Assembly: GCA_000320545.1 (NCBI GenBank)
Contig: ADNK01000442.1
Location: 1-61,644, forward strand
Origin: Bigelowiella natans CCMP2755
Lineage: Eukaryota; Cercozoa; Chlorarachniophyceae
Length of the DNA stretch: 61,644 nt
Direction of reading: 5' to 3'
The translations under genes and the position numbers were made by a program. The first letter of the stretch is position 1, and each line of letters starts with the position of its first letter. Positions 1 to 13,067 of the stretch are shown here, piece after piece. Below the pieces are notes generated by a model, which was not told where the DNA came from, did not search any database, and saw only the letters and a list, made by a program, of their open reading frames with translations.

Positions 1-458
1 CCCCCCCCAAAAAAAAAAATACCCCTTTTAAGCCGGCAAAACATTTTTTTGGGAGGAAAAACACTTACAAATTCCCCCCCCTCCCCCCCCCCCCCCCCCC
101 GGTTCGGTGGTCATTTCTCTCACTTGAAGTAGCTTCCATGCCCCGCGCAGACAGACATCCCGGTGAAAGCCATATGAAATTGACCGCCTTATTCGATGGA
201 GGGGGGAGTAGGGAGGGGGGGGGGGGGGGACAAAGGCGAAAATGTCAATGTGCATTCGCACTGAAAACTGCATTGATAGCTATAACAAAGGATATATTAC
301 TTCTTTGGGAGACTGCAGTTAATATTCGGTCGGAGATCTGTTGTTTGGCCCTGCTTCCCTCTCCGCCGTACCAAACACTCTTTTGCGCTTGTTCGGAGGT
401 CAAATCATACATCTGTTTGTGAGTATGATCAGTAACGGACCGTACCAGCATTCGCATG

Positions 459-525
<67 letters not shown>

Positions 526-627
526 TCGTATATCAAATAAATAAATATGTATGTATATGTATATAAAATGTATATATTATTTATGTGGTATGCATTAAAT
601 ACATTTATTGTCGCATGCATTTGTGTT

Positions 628-668
<41 letters not shown>

Positions 669-679
669 ATCTCTGAAAG

Positions 680-1406
680 CTTGTGCGCGTAGTACGTCGA
701 GGATCTTTTGCTGTTCTTCGTCTATGACAACCAAGGCATTTCGCTAACAAATTGTAGCAGCAGCAGCAGCAGCAAAACGACAGTAAGGCTCGAGGTGAAA
801 AGATATTACTAATACCCAAAGACAAAGTAAAAAACACATTAAGCCCTGAAGAAGAGAAAAAGAGTGCTAATCCACGTTGTCGCCCTTGCAAAGAAGGACA
901 CAATTCAGTGCGCACCAGCCTTTGTAGCTTCTCTTCGCTGGTTTCCTCTGAATAGTGTGTGTGTGTGTGTGTGTGTGTGTATGTTGTTCATGTGTGCTTT
1001 TGTCATATTTCTTCACCCATTTCTCTACCTCCCTCCCTCTCCCACAGTCGATCTCAATATATCCTCGATTGAGCGATATGATGCATGCATTATCACTGTC
1101 GCACCTTTTGGAATGAAAGTGGAGCCTCTGCCTTTACTTTCCGCCCCTGACTCCTCTTTTTTGGTATCATTCCTTATGCTCCCAGAGGGAGGGTGGCCTT
1201 GGCCAGATTTTTCCTTCATAACAATCGCCCCAACACATCAATAACAGGACACCGCCGCACAAACATCCCTATTTTCAGGTGCAGCTGCGGCCACGCTATA
1301 TACGTTGACGTTGTCACCTGGCATTCATTTAACTGCGCTCTTAGTTCTTCGATCTAATATTCGATACGTTATATGATGATTTCATGTGAAGTGTGAAGTA
1401 TGTGTG

Positions 1407-1441
<35 letters not shown>

Positions 1442-1443
1442 TG

Positions 1444-1515
<72 letters not shown>

Positions 1516-2470
1516 AAAGAAAGAGGAAGTATATCACAAACATGAGTATACTTCGGATCCCACTCCTGGCCCAAGTTGCAGGTCGCTTTCTGATTTGATA
1601 CTGATTTTTGGAGACACAGGAAGCGACCGGCGTCAAGTGAAAGAAGACGAAGAAAAAGAAGAAGCAATGAGGAGAGAGGAGGGAGGTAGAAATGACACTA
1701 AGTCGGGGTCTGAGTTCCCCAAAAAAACTAAAATATGTATGTGGTGGTGTATTATGTTATCGCTTGGTATACTTCATGGCAGAAGTGGGCCCAAGAGCGT
1801 AAGATGTGTATTCATTTATAAATACGTATTAATCAACATCCACACCAATTGGTGCCAGTGGCTGCGGAGATGGACAGCCCGAGTATTATTCCGACGGTCA
1901 GATAGACAAACGGCAACCCTATCCTTGACGCTAGGGATCTCTCCGCAATACTACCACCATTTTTAAGGGCCTACAAATGTATGCAGCCAGAAATCACATA
2001 ACTGCGGAAGAACCATAACTCTTCTGCGAGGCCCTAACGGTTCGCTATTTACCCTGTGGCCGCCGCCGCCGTGGTCCGAAAGTGAGTCAGAGCTGGTTTG
2101 CAAACAACACGATGGCTCAGAGTCATGTACGCACGCAAGTATCAGAGGTTGATCGGGTTCGAAAACGGCAATTTATGTTCCCGGGGATGACGCATGGCCA
2201 CCACACCCAGAACAAACCCCATCTTCAAAGCTCCCGATCGATCGATCCTTGGATTGAGAACGATGACGTCAAACACCACGTTCAGATCCGAGGGTGAGCA
2301 TTCGATCGGCAGCAGTTCATTCCTACGAGCTTAAGGCAGCAAATCGTGGCAAAGCCTACCTAGCGTGCGAGATGAGCTGGCTCTCATCATCATCGGGCCT
2401 CTCCAATTCCATTCTGGCTGCTCCTCCAAGTAGGATGGAGAGGGGATCGTCTCCGTGGCCGCTGATCAAA
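680..2470 (-). CDS. putative multi-exon membrane protein, poorly resolved
   Basis: I do not recognise this gene. Three minus-strand blocks look like exons with usable splice sites. Around 2370-2470 a block reads through DDPLSILLGGAARMELE and ends at a GTAGGC donor. Around 1845-1970 a block after a TTTGTAG acceptor contains a hydrophobic stretch, IGLPFVYLTVGIILGLSISA, that could be one transmembrane helix. Around 680-760 a helical block reads VVIDEEQQKILDVLRAQAF. I could not join the blocks with certainty, and neither the start nor the stop is known. The spaces between them hold (AT)n, (GT)n and (GA)n microsatellites as in the introns of neighbouring genes. It could be two genes or partly spurious. 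Confidence 0.25.
1406..1512. repeat. compound (GT)n-(TA)n-(GA)n microsatellite
   Basis: About 100 bp of consecutive dinucleotide tracts: GT, then TA, then GA. Similar compound tracts recur at 466-520, 4812-4870, 30407-30473, 36217-36310 and 57345-57380. The long reading frames crossing these tracts encode only IY, CV, ER or TH repeats and are not genes. Confidence 0.9.
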
Positions 2471-2656
2471 AGTGTTCTCGAGTGTTGTCAGAATTGTTGT
2501 CTAAGATTAGCTTTTCCATCGAAGAAACATCTTGGGAGTGAGGAAACGCGTCCCCATAAAAATATCAATGTATTTTGGGCAGAAATTTGAGCTGGATATA
2601 TCTAAAAATATCTCTGATTCTCTTTTCCAGCAACAGCGCAATCGGAAGCAGCAGCC

Positions 2657-4811
2657 ATGAGGGGATCCGAAGCCTCCCCCCCCTCGCCGCCTGCCCGCCC
2701 TCCGCCACACGCTTCAAACTTCATTCCCTATTTGGTACTTTTTGGAATTTTTTCACATTTCGTTGTGATGAGCGGGAATGAGCGTGGTCACGATCATTCT
2801 TGGGACGAGGGTTGCTTGCAGGCAAAAGCACCGTTACGAAGTATTACGAGGCGCTCAACGACGATGCGGCAGGAGAGAACAAAGTGGTTCCAGCCAAACC
2901 ACGCACGATCTGCTGCGTCAAGCCCAATAGTCATGGCGGTCGCGTGGGGGGATGCTGGGGAAGGGGCTCGTCGGATACAGACATCCTCGAGAATGCGAAG
3001 AAAGTACCCTACTTTTCGAGTGAGCAGCAGCAGAAGAAGCTACCCCTCGCCCCCCGCCTCGTCGTCTTCCCCTGACAACACCCAGATTTCCTCCTCTTCT
3101 ATCGATCAGCGAAAGAATCCCTCCCTCTACGACGAAATTCAGCCTGGTGGGATTGGGAGTGCACCGCAGCGCGTGGAAACAGCAGAAGGCGGGGGGCAAG
3201 AAGAAGAAGAAGTAGAAAAGGGGCTTCGAAGGAGACCGCCGGAGGTGTTAGCCCCGGCAGGAGGGTGGGACCAGATGAAAGCAGCTGTCCAGGCGGGTGC
3301 AGACGCTGTGTACTTTGGTCTCGATTCGCTAAACGCAAGAGCAAGAGCGCACAATTTTGCCGTAAATGAGCTCGACGAGGTGAAGTCCCAACAACCATAA
3401 GCAACCATAATTATCATCAGTATCATCATCATCACCACCATCACCACCACCTCCTCCTCTCTATTGTCTTCTTTTAATCGAGAAGTAGCACGTTACTCTG
3501 CACTCGTTTCTTCGCATCGCTGCCCGGCGAGAAAATGGAAGTCAGTTTTCCTCCCAAACTTCATTATATTCTGTCCTTATTAAGGTAATGGAGTTTCTAC
3601 ATGAGAGAGGGGTGAAGGGATACGTCACGCTCAACGTGCTGGTCTTCGACAATGAGCTGGACAAGGCGGAGCACATGATTCGGTAGTTGGAAGAAATGAA
3701 TATTGTACAGCATAAATTGCTTTTTGAAGTATAAGTGACAAGAAAACATCATTTTCTTGAGAAGATTATTCCTTCCACCCCCCCCCCCCAGTTTGGCCTA
3801 TATCTGCTACGTATTTATATTTCCTTTGAATAGCAGCCTTTGAGTGACAATGAAATACGCTTATGATCGTTTTCTTCTCCTAGTGGCATGGCTAAAGCGG
3901 GGGTGGACGCTGTCATCGTGCAGGATCTCGGCATCGTAGAGCTCATCCGCAAATGTGATCATTATAATCTAAGAGTGCCAGTGCATAAGACGACACGAAG
4001 AGAACCATGCATGATAAAACCCGCCATCTTGCATTCATACATCTCCCCGCTTCTCCAGGTGCCCCGCATCTACCCGTGCACGGTAGCACCCAGATGAGCA
4101 TCACCAGCGCGCAGGGGGCTGAATTCGCACACTCCCTCGGAGCCGAACGCGTGGTCGTTGGCCGAGAACTCAGCGTAAAGGAAATCGCCTCGGTCTGACC
4201 TGAAGGAAGGACAGCAACTCCATGATATGCGCCCTTTTCTTCTTCTTCCTCTTCTTCTTCTGTCTTCAACCTTTGCTTGCGCTGTCAGAAGAACGACGGA
4301 TGCTATGCATATATTTGGTTACTGCTATGATTGTTAAATCCTGCCTGTGTGTCCTACCGCCCCTCCCATCCCCCCCCCCTTTCCCCTTTAGATAAGTCGC
4401 TCAACTAAGGCTGAGGTCGAGTGTTTCGTGCATGGTAATGTAAAGCATATGAGTGTCAATTTTGGTAGTAGCGACAGTGCTAGGTTGGTGATTGACCATA
4501 TCTTAACGGAAGACGTCCCAGATGATGATGATGATGATGATGATAGTGATGATGAGAATGATGTCTCCCATTCCTCCTTCGAGAGTGTATTTTTTTGGGT
4601 AGACGATGAGATGTTCATCCGAGGCTGATGTGGTTACTCATCAGCATTCCATTGTGTGCTGCCTTTTCCATCCTCGTCGTCCCTTTCCTCGTCGTTCGTC
4701 GCCGTCTCTCTGTCTTTCTCTCTCGTAGGAGCAATTTGCGTATCTTACTCGGGACAATGCTTCAGTTCAGAGGCGTGGGGAGGTAAGCGTGGACCGCACC
4801 CACATAACGAT

Positions 4812-4870
<59 letters not shown>

Positions 4871-4917
4871 TCATAAATATAAACACAAAATATGCATGAG
4901 CCATATGTAAGTTATAA

Positions 4918-4962
<45 letters not shown>

Positions 4963-5272
4963 TACAGGACGGTCCGCGAATCGAGGGCAATGCGCTCAGG
5001 GGTTGCATATTATCCATGCAATATGTATACTTTTCGCATGCATATGAAATAGTTTTATACTTGTCGCCACCTCCGCTACCCCCTCCGTGGCTGCCAACAG
5101 TGTCATATCATCATCATCACCACAACATGAGTGTCGATCTTCCAAACATTCTTCAGATGCCGAATGCCATACGGGTTGCTCGTGAACGGCACACTACGAG
5201 ATTTGGGCGATATTAAGTACCTGCTAAGTCCACAGGATATGATGGCCATCAACCAGGTTATACACACATATA

Positions 5273-5312
<40 letters not shown>

Positions 5313-5734
5313 GATACTTTACTACTCCATCCGCGTCCTTCCCCCTCCCCCCTCTAACCCAACCATCGACCGTCCAGGTTCCAGGGCTGGTAAAGGCGGG
5401 GGTTCACTGCTTTAAAATAGAAGGTATTCACAGTACCGAATATAGTGACTCGAAAATACATGTAAACAGTGCAATACTGCCACCACAGCAACGTCCATCT
5501 TCAACATACCCCCCCACCCCTCTTTTTAGGGAGGCTCAAAGGGCCCGCATACGTCGCTATTACGACGCAGGTTAGTCTTTCATTGTGGTTGCTGCTGCTG
5601 CTGTTGCAGCACAATATTAATCATAATAAGCATCATCTCCCCGGAATATATAGCGAATAAAAGGTTGGGGAGCTGTCATGCACGCGTGCGTATTATGTGT
5701 GTCGTGTGCGCCATCATGACTATCATCGTCATCG

Positions 5735-5766
<32 letters not shown>

Positions 5767-7439
5767 GTCGTCAAATAGAGGCAAATGATGTGTGGATGAA
5801 AGGACCTTGACAATGCTGTTGTCCCAGCACCGTCGGGATGGGGGCGCGCTTCTATAACACGATTTTGCTTGCTTTTTCTCTCCAACGAATTCATATAGAT
5901 GTACCGAAAAGCAGTCGATCATGCCTGGAGCGACATGCTCGCAGGTGCTCTTCAAGTCTCCCCTTCCTGTTTCTTTTCTTTCCTTCATCATCATCATCTT
6001 CTTCTATTTAATCCCCTCTTCCCTACTAAGTTGTTTACTCCTACCTACTACCTCTTTCATCCAAAATGGTAGGAGAAGGAGGAGGAGGAGGAGGAGGCCA
6101 GGGAGCTACGGAAGGATCCAATGAATTGCTTTCGTAAGATTGAAAAGATGGAAATGTCTTTTCGTGCGTGTGCATGTGTGTAACATCATCATCACCATCA
6201 TCATCATCATCAGGGAGGTGGATCTTGTAGACTTGTCCCAGGTCTTCGCACGAGGTCAGGACGGCGAGCATAAGGGACTTACTCCGGGCTTTCTGGAAGG
6301 GCCGAAACACCAGCGGTGTTGTTTGTTGTCCGTTGTTACGATTCTTATCATCATCATCATCTTCTTCTTCTTCTTCTTCTTCTTTTCCTTCTTCCTCTTC
6401 TTCTCGTCCTCCTCCCTCTTGTCTGTGAGTACTCACTCACCCTCCTTCTGCCCCCCCCCTCTTCTACCCAAACGTAGGCTAGTGAGAGGGCGTTCGCCAC
6501 GTCACAGAGGAGTTTACGTTGGGGTAGGAACAAATAGCAGGAGCATAGCAGCATAGCCGTGGCGGTCTGCAACCAAACACAGAAAGAAAGAAAGTTTCGA
6601 TTAAGAGAGGAAAGGGGAGAAGACAGGAAGGGAGAGGCCTTCATGACTTGGAAGATGTGGGAGATAAGAGGACGGAAAGCATTGTTGTCGGTGAAATAAC
6701 CTAAAAGCTAAATCCTCCTCTATCTCCCTGCCTCCCTTCCCTCCCTGCCTGCAGAGAGTGACGCATGTTCGCAAAGACCAGCAGCAACGGGGAGGGGGTA
6801 TTTACGTGGAGCTGGAAGCCAATGCTGTTCAGCTAAAGAGGGGCGATGGCGTCGCCTTCGACAGAGGACTTCCTGAAGAATCGGTCCAATTACACAACAA
6901 TAACAACAGCAGCAACAACAACAACAACACTATTACCCGATGATATGACAGCGATGGCGACGCATACTACTCGTGAAATCACAACTATTACTCTTAGATC
7001 ATCGCAGCAGCAGCAGGAGACAACAACAACAACCAAAATATATTCCAAACTCGATGCCTCTTCTTCTCTTGACCGTGCTTCACTTTACCGCCTCGCCAAG
7101 GGACTTTGTTACTTGTTTATCTTATACTTCTCCCTCCCTTCTCTTTCTCTGCTGCAATAGGAGGAGGGAGGGCTGGTGTATGAGATATTCGACAGCGACG
7201 GCCATCCCCTTGTGCAAGTGAATAAAACACAAGGCAGGCAGCAGTTTCCTTTTTTTTTTACTAATTTATATAAATATATAAATAAATATATATATATATA
7301 TATATATACATATATCATATTCGCCTAATTATGATAATGTGTTTTTTATGAGAGGACTCTTTCCCATTCCGGAGATATTCTTTTGAGATCCCTTCCGCTA
7401 TAAATACTACCGCTGCTGCTGTGTGTCGCTACCACTAAT

Positions 7440-7475
<36 letters not shown>

Positions 7476-8458
7476 CACCACTGCTACTGCTTACAAATAC
7501 TACGTCCTACGCTAAACCAGGGATCGTAAGTTTGGCATTTAAGAGCAACCAGATCGACCTGAGCAAAGTGCGAAAAGGGAACCTTGTGTGGCGCACTTCT
7601 GACAAGGACTTAGAACAAAGGTCTAATACCTCCCTCCTCTTCCTAAGTAGTAGTACCAACCAGCCGGTAAGGGCGTGAGGGCGGGGGAGAGAGAGAGGAA
7701 GAGAGAGGTGTGGCGAGTACGGAAGCTAGTAAGAAAGCATCTACAGAGAGAAGGGACACGCTGCTGCAGCAAAGAGGAGGAAGAGGAGGTGGAGGAGGGT
7801 TGTTGTTCAATTCACGTGTGTAAGCTTTGCTTGTGGTGGCGGTGGTGGTGGTGGTGTTGTCGTTCCGGTTCTTGTTATTGGTCTACAATAGGCTGGATCG
7901 AATGCTCAGGCAGCAGGAGCAACAAGTCGCCAGTCCGGTGTCCATTTCTATCTCCGGGAAACTCCACGAGCCAATACGCATACACATCGAAGACCAGCAT
8001 GGGAACAGGTGATATGGGGGTGATAAAACAACAACTACAACAACAACAACAACAACAACATTAACAAGAAGCAATAGTGGCTCGTAGCAGCTTCTTTAAA
8101 GGTTGCAGAGGTGTTGCGAGTGTTCCCCCCCCCCCCCCCCCCCCTCTCTCTCTCTCCCTCCATATTTTAAAAAGAAAGCGCAAAAACGAGCGACAAGCTA
8201 TTATTTCTTTTGTGCTCCCACATTTGCAATGCGCCACACAGCTATCATCATCATCATCATCATCTACAACAACAACAACAACAACAGCAACACTCCTATT
8301 ATTACATTAGCGGTGTGGGTTATTCGGAGGGCGTGCTGGAGCCCGCACAGAAGAAGGTTCCCCCGACTCAATAATGCTTATATAGACGCAAACTGAATTC
8401 AATTTAATGCTCATACCCATGATTCCTTGCGGACGCGCGCACACACCCTCACACATAG

Positions 8459-8493
<35 letters not shown>

Positions 8494-10162
8494 TTTGTGT
8501 GTGTGTGTGTGTTTTTACAGTTACAAATTAACATATTGAATGTATATGCACTTCACAGGCGTTAACTCCAGAGAGCGTCATCAGTACCGTGGGAGGACTA
8601 GGTTTCGAAACGACCGGAAAACACCCCGATGCATCGAGCGCATACATGATGCAACAACAGTTCCGACTCTATCCAACCACACTGAGCAGCCACAGGCGCA
8701 CCCCGGGCGCTGTTCTTCTGCTTTCCTCGATTTCTTTTGATTTTTGTATCTCCCGTCGCCTTTTCCCGCTCCAATCTACTCACGAAGATGTGTGTTTCTA
8801 TCCCCCCCCTATCCGTCCACCATACCGACAGGCAACACGGTGTTCCGGGTAGACTCCTACGATACGTCGCGGTGAGTGAGTGATTGAATGATCCCAGCAA
8901 AAACCAACACTACGCATCGTTCCCCTCTATTGCTGTGTACACACCGCCAGCCATTGGTGTTATTTTCCATGACAAGGCCCACAGTTTGCATCATCATCAT
9001 CATCATCATCATCATCGGTGCATTCGCACGCACTTTGCCGTCCCATTGATGGTTTCTGCCACAATTGCACACTAACCAGCCTACCTTCCGGTCTCTTCCT
9101 CCCCGCCTCGCAAATAAAAACTGCACGCCGCGAGGCTATTGATGACTTGAAGGCTGAAAGAGTGAAGGTGGCGAGGGGGGGGGGAGAGGGTGCAGAGAAT
9201 TAGTAGTCACAAATGGTGGGTGGTAGTAGTAGTAGTAGTAGTTGTTGTTGTTGTTCTTGTTGTATTGGTAGGGTGATGAATTGATTATTCTCTTAACTTG
9301 GTCCATAATCCTCTGTGCGACAGGTGAGTACGTTCAAAGGAGTCGAGGAACGTGCCACCCTCCCTCTTCTCCTCAAAGCAGCGCGAGGTAGCAGCGAGAC
9401 GGAGGGGGGAGGTCTAGCTGCGGCAACGTCACCAATGACGGAGCAGACGAGGAAGCCAGACGGAAAGCAGCGGCCAAAGCTCTCGTTGCTGTGCCGCACG
9501 CATGCACAGGTTTATTATTTCGATGTAACTACGAATGCAACCCCCTCCATTCCGTCAAGCCTATAGATGTGTCATCATCCCTACATCAAAAACGCGTTTT
9601 TGCGTGAGCAGAGTGGTGGTGGTGGTGGTGATGGTGATGATGATGACGATGAAGATGAAAAGCATTGGAGGGTGCCTGGAGAATGGTGAATATCCTCTTA
9701 TCCCTCACGCTATCCTATTGCAGGTACTAGCAGCCATGGATGTAGAGTGGCTCGACGAGGTCATCTTGGACTTCCTGGAGGTAGTAGTAGTAGCAGTAGC
9801 AGCAGCAGTAGTAGTAGTAGTAGTAGAAACTAGACGCCGCAGCGACGTGCTATTATTCTAGAGAGAGGATCTCTCGTTTCTTCTCTTCTTATCCCCCCCC
9901 CCTCTCTCTCTACACTGGGCATCACTGCGACGTAATGCACAGGTGCATGGACTGAAAGAAGCGTGCGCTAGTGTCCGAAAGGCCGGAAAGCGCCTTATCG
10001 TCGCCACACCCCGCATCTTAAAGCCCGACGAGGACAGAATTTGGAGGTTCTATCTGAACCTAGAAGCTGATGCCCTCCTCATCAGGAGCGCGGGTCTTTT
10101 ACACCATTTCCTAGAGATGGGGGGGGGAGGAGCTTACGTTGAGGTAAAACTATCCTAAAGTG

Positions 10163-10204
<42 letters not shown>

Positions 10205-10450
10205 CTTTCTCTCTCCCTCATATCGTTATGTTGTATTCCTTTGCCTCGCTTTGCAGGACCTAAAGAAGAAGATCCCGCTGCTGCACGGCGACTTTTCCCT
10301 CAACGCTGCGAATACGATATCAGCCGCTCTCTTCTTAGACCGAGGTTTCCGCTCCTATATGTATCTTACCTAATGAATAAATAAACGCTGCTACATGAGA
10401 TATATCAAGATGGGGAGGGCACAAACAAGCGCTATCCTACCACAAGCACT

Positions 10451-10491
<41 letters not shown>

Positions 10492-10671
10492 TTATACATA
10501 TGATAGATCCATCATATGCACATATTTCTTCCTCCTCCTCCTTCTATTATTTTCCTTATTATCCTTATCCTTAGGCCTCGAACGGCTGTGTCCTACGCAT
10601 GACGTGAATGCAGATCAGCTCGTAGCTCTCGCTCGCTCTATGGGAAGGTAGTAGTTGGTAGTGCTGCACTA

Positions 10672-10702
<31 letters not shown>

Positions 10703-11342
10703 ATGAAATGGTGGGATATAATGATGAAGAAGAAGAAGATGATGATGATAATGATGATGATAGCGCTGCCAGTGAGAGGGTTGAGGATGCTTGACGGCTG
10801 CTGTACACGCGTTGCACACTAGCCAAATGAATAGTGGACGTATGAATGCGTGCATGGCACATATATCTGCTGCCTATACAGTTCCAAGGCGGAGAGGCTC
10901 GAGGCTATCATCCATCAACACCTTCCCGTCTTTCACACCGAACATTGCGTCTTCTGCCGCTTTCTAAGTACGGGCAACGACTACAAGGTGCTGTGGCTGC
11001 ATTTGCTACCGCGAGTTGTTCCTGTGGCTTCGTCCCTCTTTGTGTGGAATACATAATAATAATCTTAATAATGAGGAGAAAGGGGGAGGGAAGATGAGAA
11101 GGAGGGACGAAAAAATTGTTACCAAAAAAACCGCCCTCCTGCATTTCTACGAAGACTTTTCTTTCTGAAATATTTCATACATCATCATCACTATGATCAT
11201 CATTGTTATCAACATCAATATCATCATCATCATCATCATACACCAGGACTGCGGACACCCTTGTGAGAAAAACCAGCTCCATCTGCGCGACCAAGAAGGC
11301 CAAGACCACCTCGTTCTTGCTGACATGGGATGTCGGAACACG

Positions 11343-11378
<36 letters not shown>

Positions 11379-11876
11379 TGAGGAGGATGACGAGGAGGAG
11401 TAGTACGATTTCCATGTTGAGAGGGAGAGGGGAGGGTGTGGTTTGTCTATGCGCCTTTGTGCTCATACAGGTCCGTCGATGTCATGGTTTCTCAGGTATT
11501 CAATGCAAAAGCTCAGTCGGGCGCCAGTTTCCTCCCTGCGCTTGCAGCGGCTGGATTTTCTCGATTCCGAATTGAATTGGTGGACGAGCCGGCCGAGCAA
11601 GTGCAGCCTATCTTACAGCGCTACAGAGACGTCCTTGAGGGAGAGATGCCACACCAGGAATTGTGGAAGTGGCTCCATAGTATTCCCGACGCAAATGGTC
11701 TGGCACAGGGCGTCACCAAGGGCTCCCTCGAGCCGAAGGCAGAACGAAAGCGCGAGGACCTCAAGCCAACCTCGCACCACGCAAAGAACAACAATAGCGG
11801 TAGGGATAGCGGTGGAGGTAGAAGAAATAGTAAACGTAGTAAGAATAAAACTAGTGGCAGCAAGGTGAAATCTTAG
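2657..11876 (+). CDS. U32-family protein, RlhA-like (probable rRNA hydroxylase), ~29 exons
   Basis: Joined exons give a full U32 protein with a C-terminal DUF3656-like part, the layout of bacterial RlhA (YdcP), which hydroxylates C2501 of 23S rRNA. The U32 part begins VLAPAGGWDQMKAAVQAGAD near 3245. Then come HLPVHGSTQMSITSAQGAEF (4060-4130), VVVGRELSVKEIASV (about 4150-4195), ECFVHG joined to AICVSYSGQCFSS (4415-4770), RSANRGQCAQ joined to CRMPYGLL (4970-5180), GVHCFKIEG joined to GRLKG (5400-5540), and SPRHRGVYVG (6500). The C-terminal part includes LFLPASQIKTARREAIDDL (9100) and FHTEHCVFCRF (10940). Splice phases agree where checked, for example IRK-C-APHL across 3950/4057. The N-terminal 190 residues are low complexity and the true start is uncertain; an organelle-targeting extension is possible. 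The last exon ends in a basic Lys/Arg/Ser-rich tail. The substrate would be organellar rRNA by inference only. Confidence 0.85.
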
Positions 11877-13067
11877 TCTTTACATCAGCAATGATAACAA
11901 TGACAAATGTAAATTATTGCGCAAAAGCGCTCCAAGTTGTGCTTGTATGAAAAGTTACATAAAACTCAGCACTATGAGATGCTGTGTTGCTCACGTGATT
12001 ATTGTACGCATGTATGGCACGTATGTGTTTATTATATGTGCACGATTCCGATTTTTCCATATGAATAGCGCGCACTTGAGATTTCAGTGTAGTCCAGATA
12101 AAAACCTCTAGACTTCCTATAGCTAATTATGCAACGATGTGCTATGAGACGGATGTGATGAAGAATCAAATTTTTTCAATGGTCATCCTGATGTAGCTGT
12201 GCAATGCAGCGGCTACAGCGCTAATGTTGCATCTGTTGGTTTCTGCCACAATGTGTTTCATGCATTTGAAAGCGTCCTCATGCGACCGATGTTGCCGCGC
12301 ACTGCGCGCAGCAGTTCTGGATTCAATTTCAGCCTTTGTCAACCGGTTCGTGTCGTCGTTGCGATTCATGATCGCGCGCATTTGATTGCGCAATCTGATT
12401 TGTTCTCGACCATGCATTGGACATTCCAGGAGATGACGCTATCTATAGCTATGTGCATAACATTCATGAGGGCTTGTGTGTATATCTAGGTAGCGCCTTA
12501 ATGAATGCACAATTCTCTAGTTGTGTTTGTCTAGTTATGTTCCTGCCACGATGCACGTGCTGCGTGTACACTTAACACATATCTAGATATGCAGTCCCAC
12601 TTACGTACAAAAGGACTAAACATTTGTTGAATGGCGCGCGAGAGAGAAAAACTCCATCCAACTGTGCGCAATCTGCACCGATGCACGCTAGCACGTCTAG
12701 ACGTATGCTTGCGCTGTGCGCACGATCGACGTCAGTATGTGTATGTGCGCTTTGGCCTCACAACTTCAACATCAGGTACATCTAGTTTGTCAATTAACAC
12801 TAATGTACTCACGTTACATTTAGACAGGGACAATATGACGACAGACAGTCACTAGGTATACATGTAGAGTATAAACATTGCGGTGTGGGGTATGGCAGCC
12901 GACATGATAATTTGTACGCTGCCAACCTACTTTGTTGATGTGACGGTGAGAGATGACTAGATGGCTGTCATTCGGCATCGTTGCCCCCAATACTTCGATT
13001 CCGTGACTTTAATACCCATCACTCTCTCACATAATGTAACAGTGAATTACTGCTGGGTTGTCGTATC
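11877..13067. other. intergenic spacer with a repeat copy
   Basis: This spacer lies between the convergent ends of the U32 gene (plus) and the poly(A) polymerase gene (minus). I see no spliced gene in it. It lacks long microsatellites and is rich in TGCA, GCATG and GCGC words. It contains one partial copy of the inverted-repeat element described at 12140-12420. Confidence 0.6.
12140..12420 (-). mobile_element. partial copy of a dispersed repeat, with a short reading frame
   Basis: The first 115 bp match, with few changes, the reverse complement of 25605-25720 and more briefly 25215-25285. Shared words include TTCAATGGTCATCC, ATGTAGCTG, GCAATGCAGCGGCTAC and GCGCTAATGTTG. On the minus strand an 83-codon frame (12166-12417) ends SYIRMTIEKI, and the same carboxy end can be read in the 25 kb copies. 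This suggests a decayed coding element and not only a non-coding miniature repeat. I recognise no transposase domain. Its far boundary is unknown. Confidence 0.55.

Noticed and set aside
245-734. Frames of IY/CV/TH repeats on both strands
   Set aside because: They are translations of (AT)n and (GT)n microsatellites.
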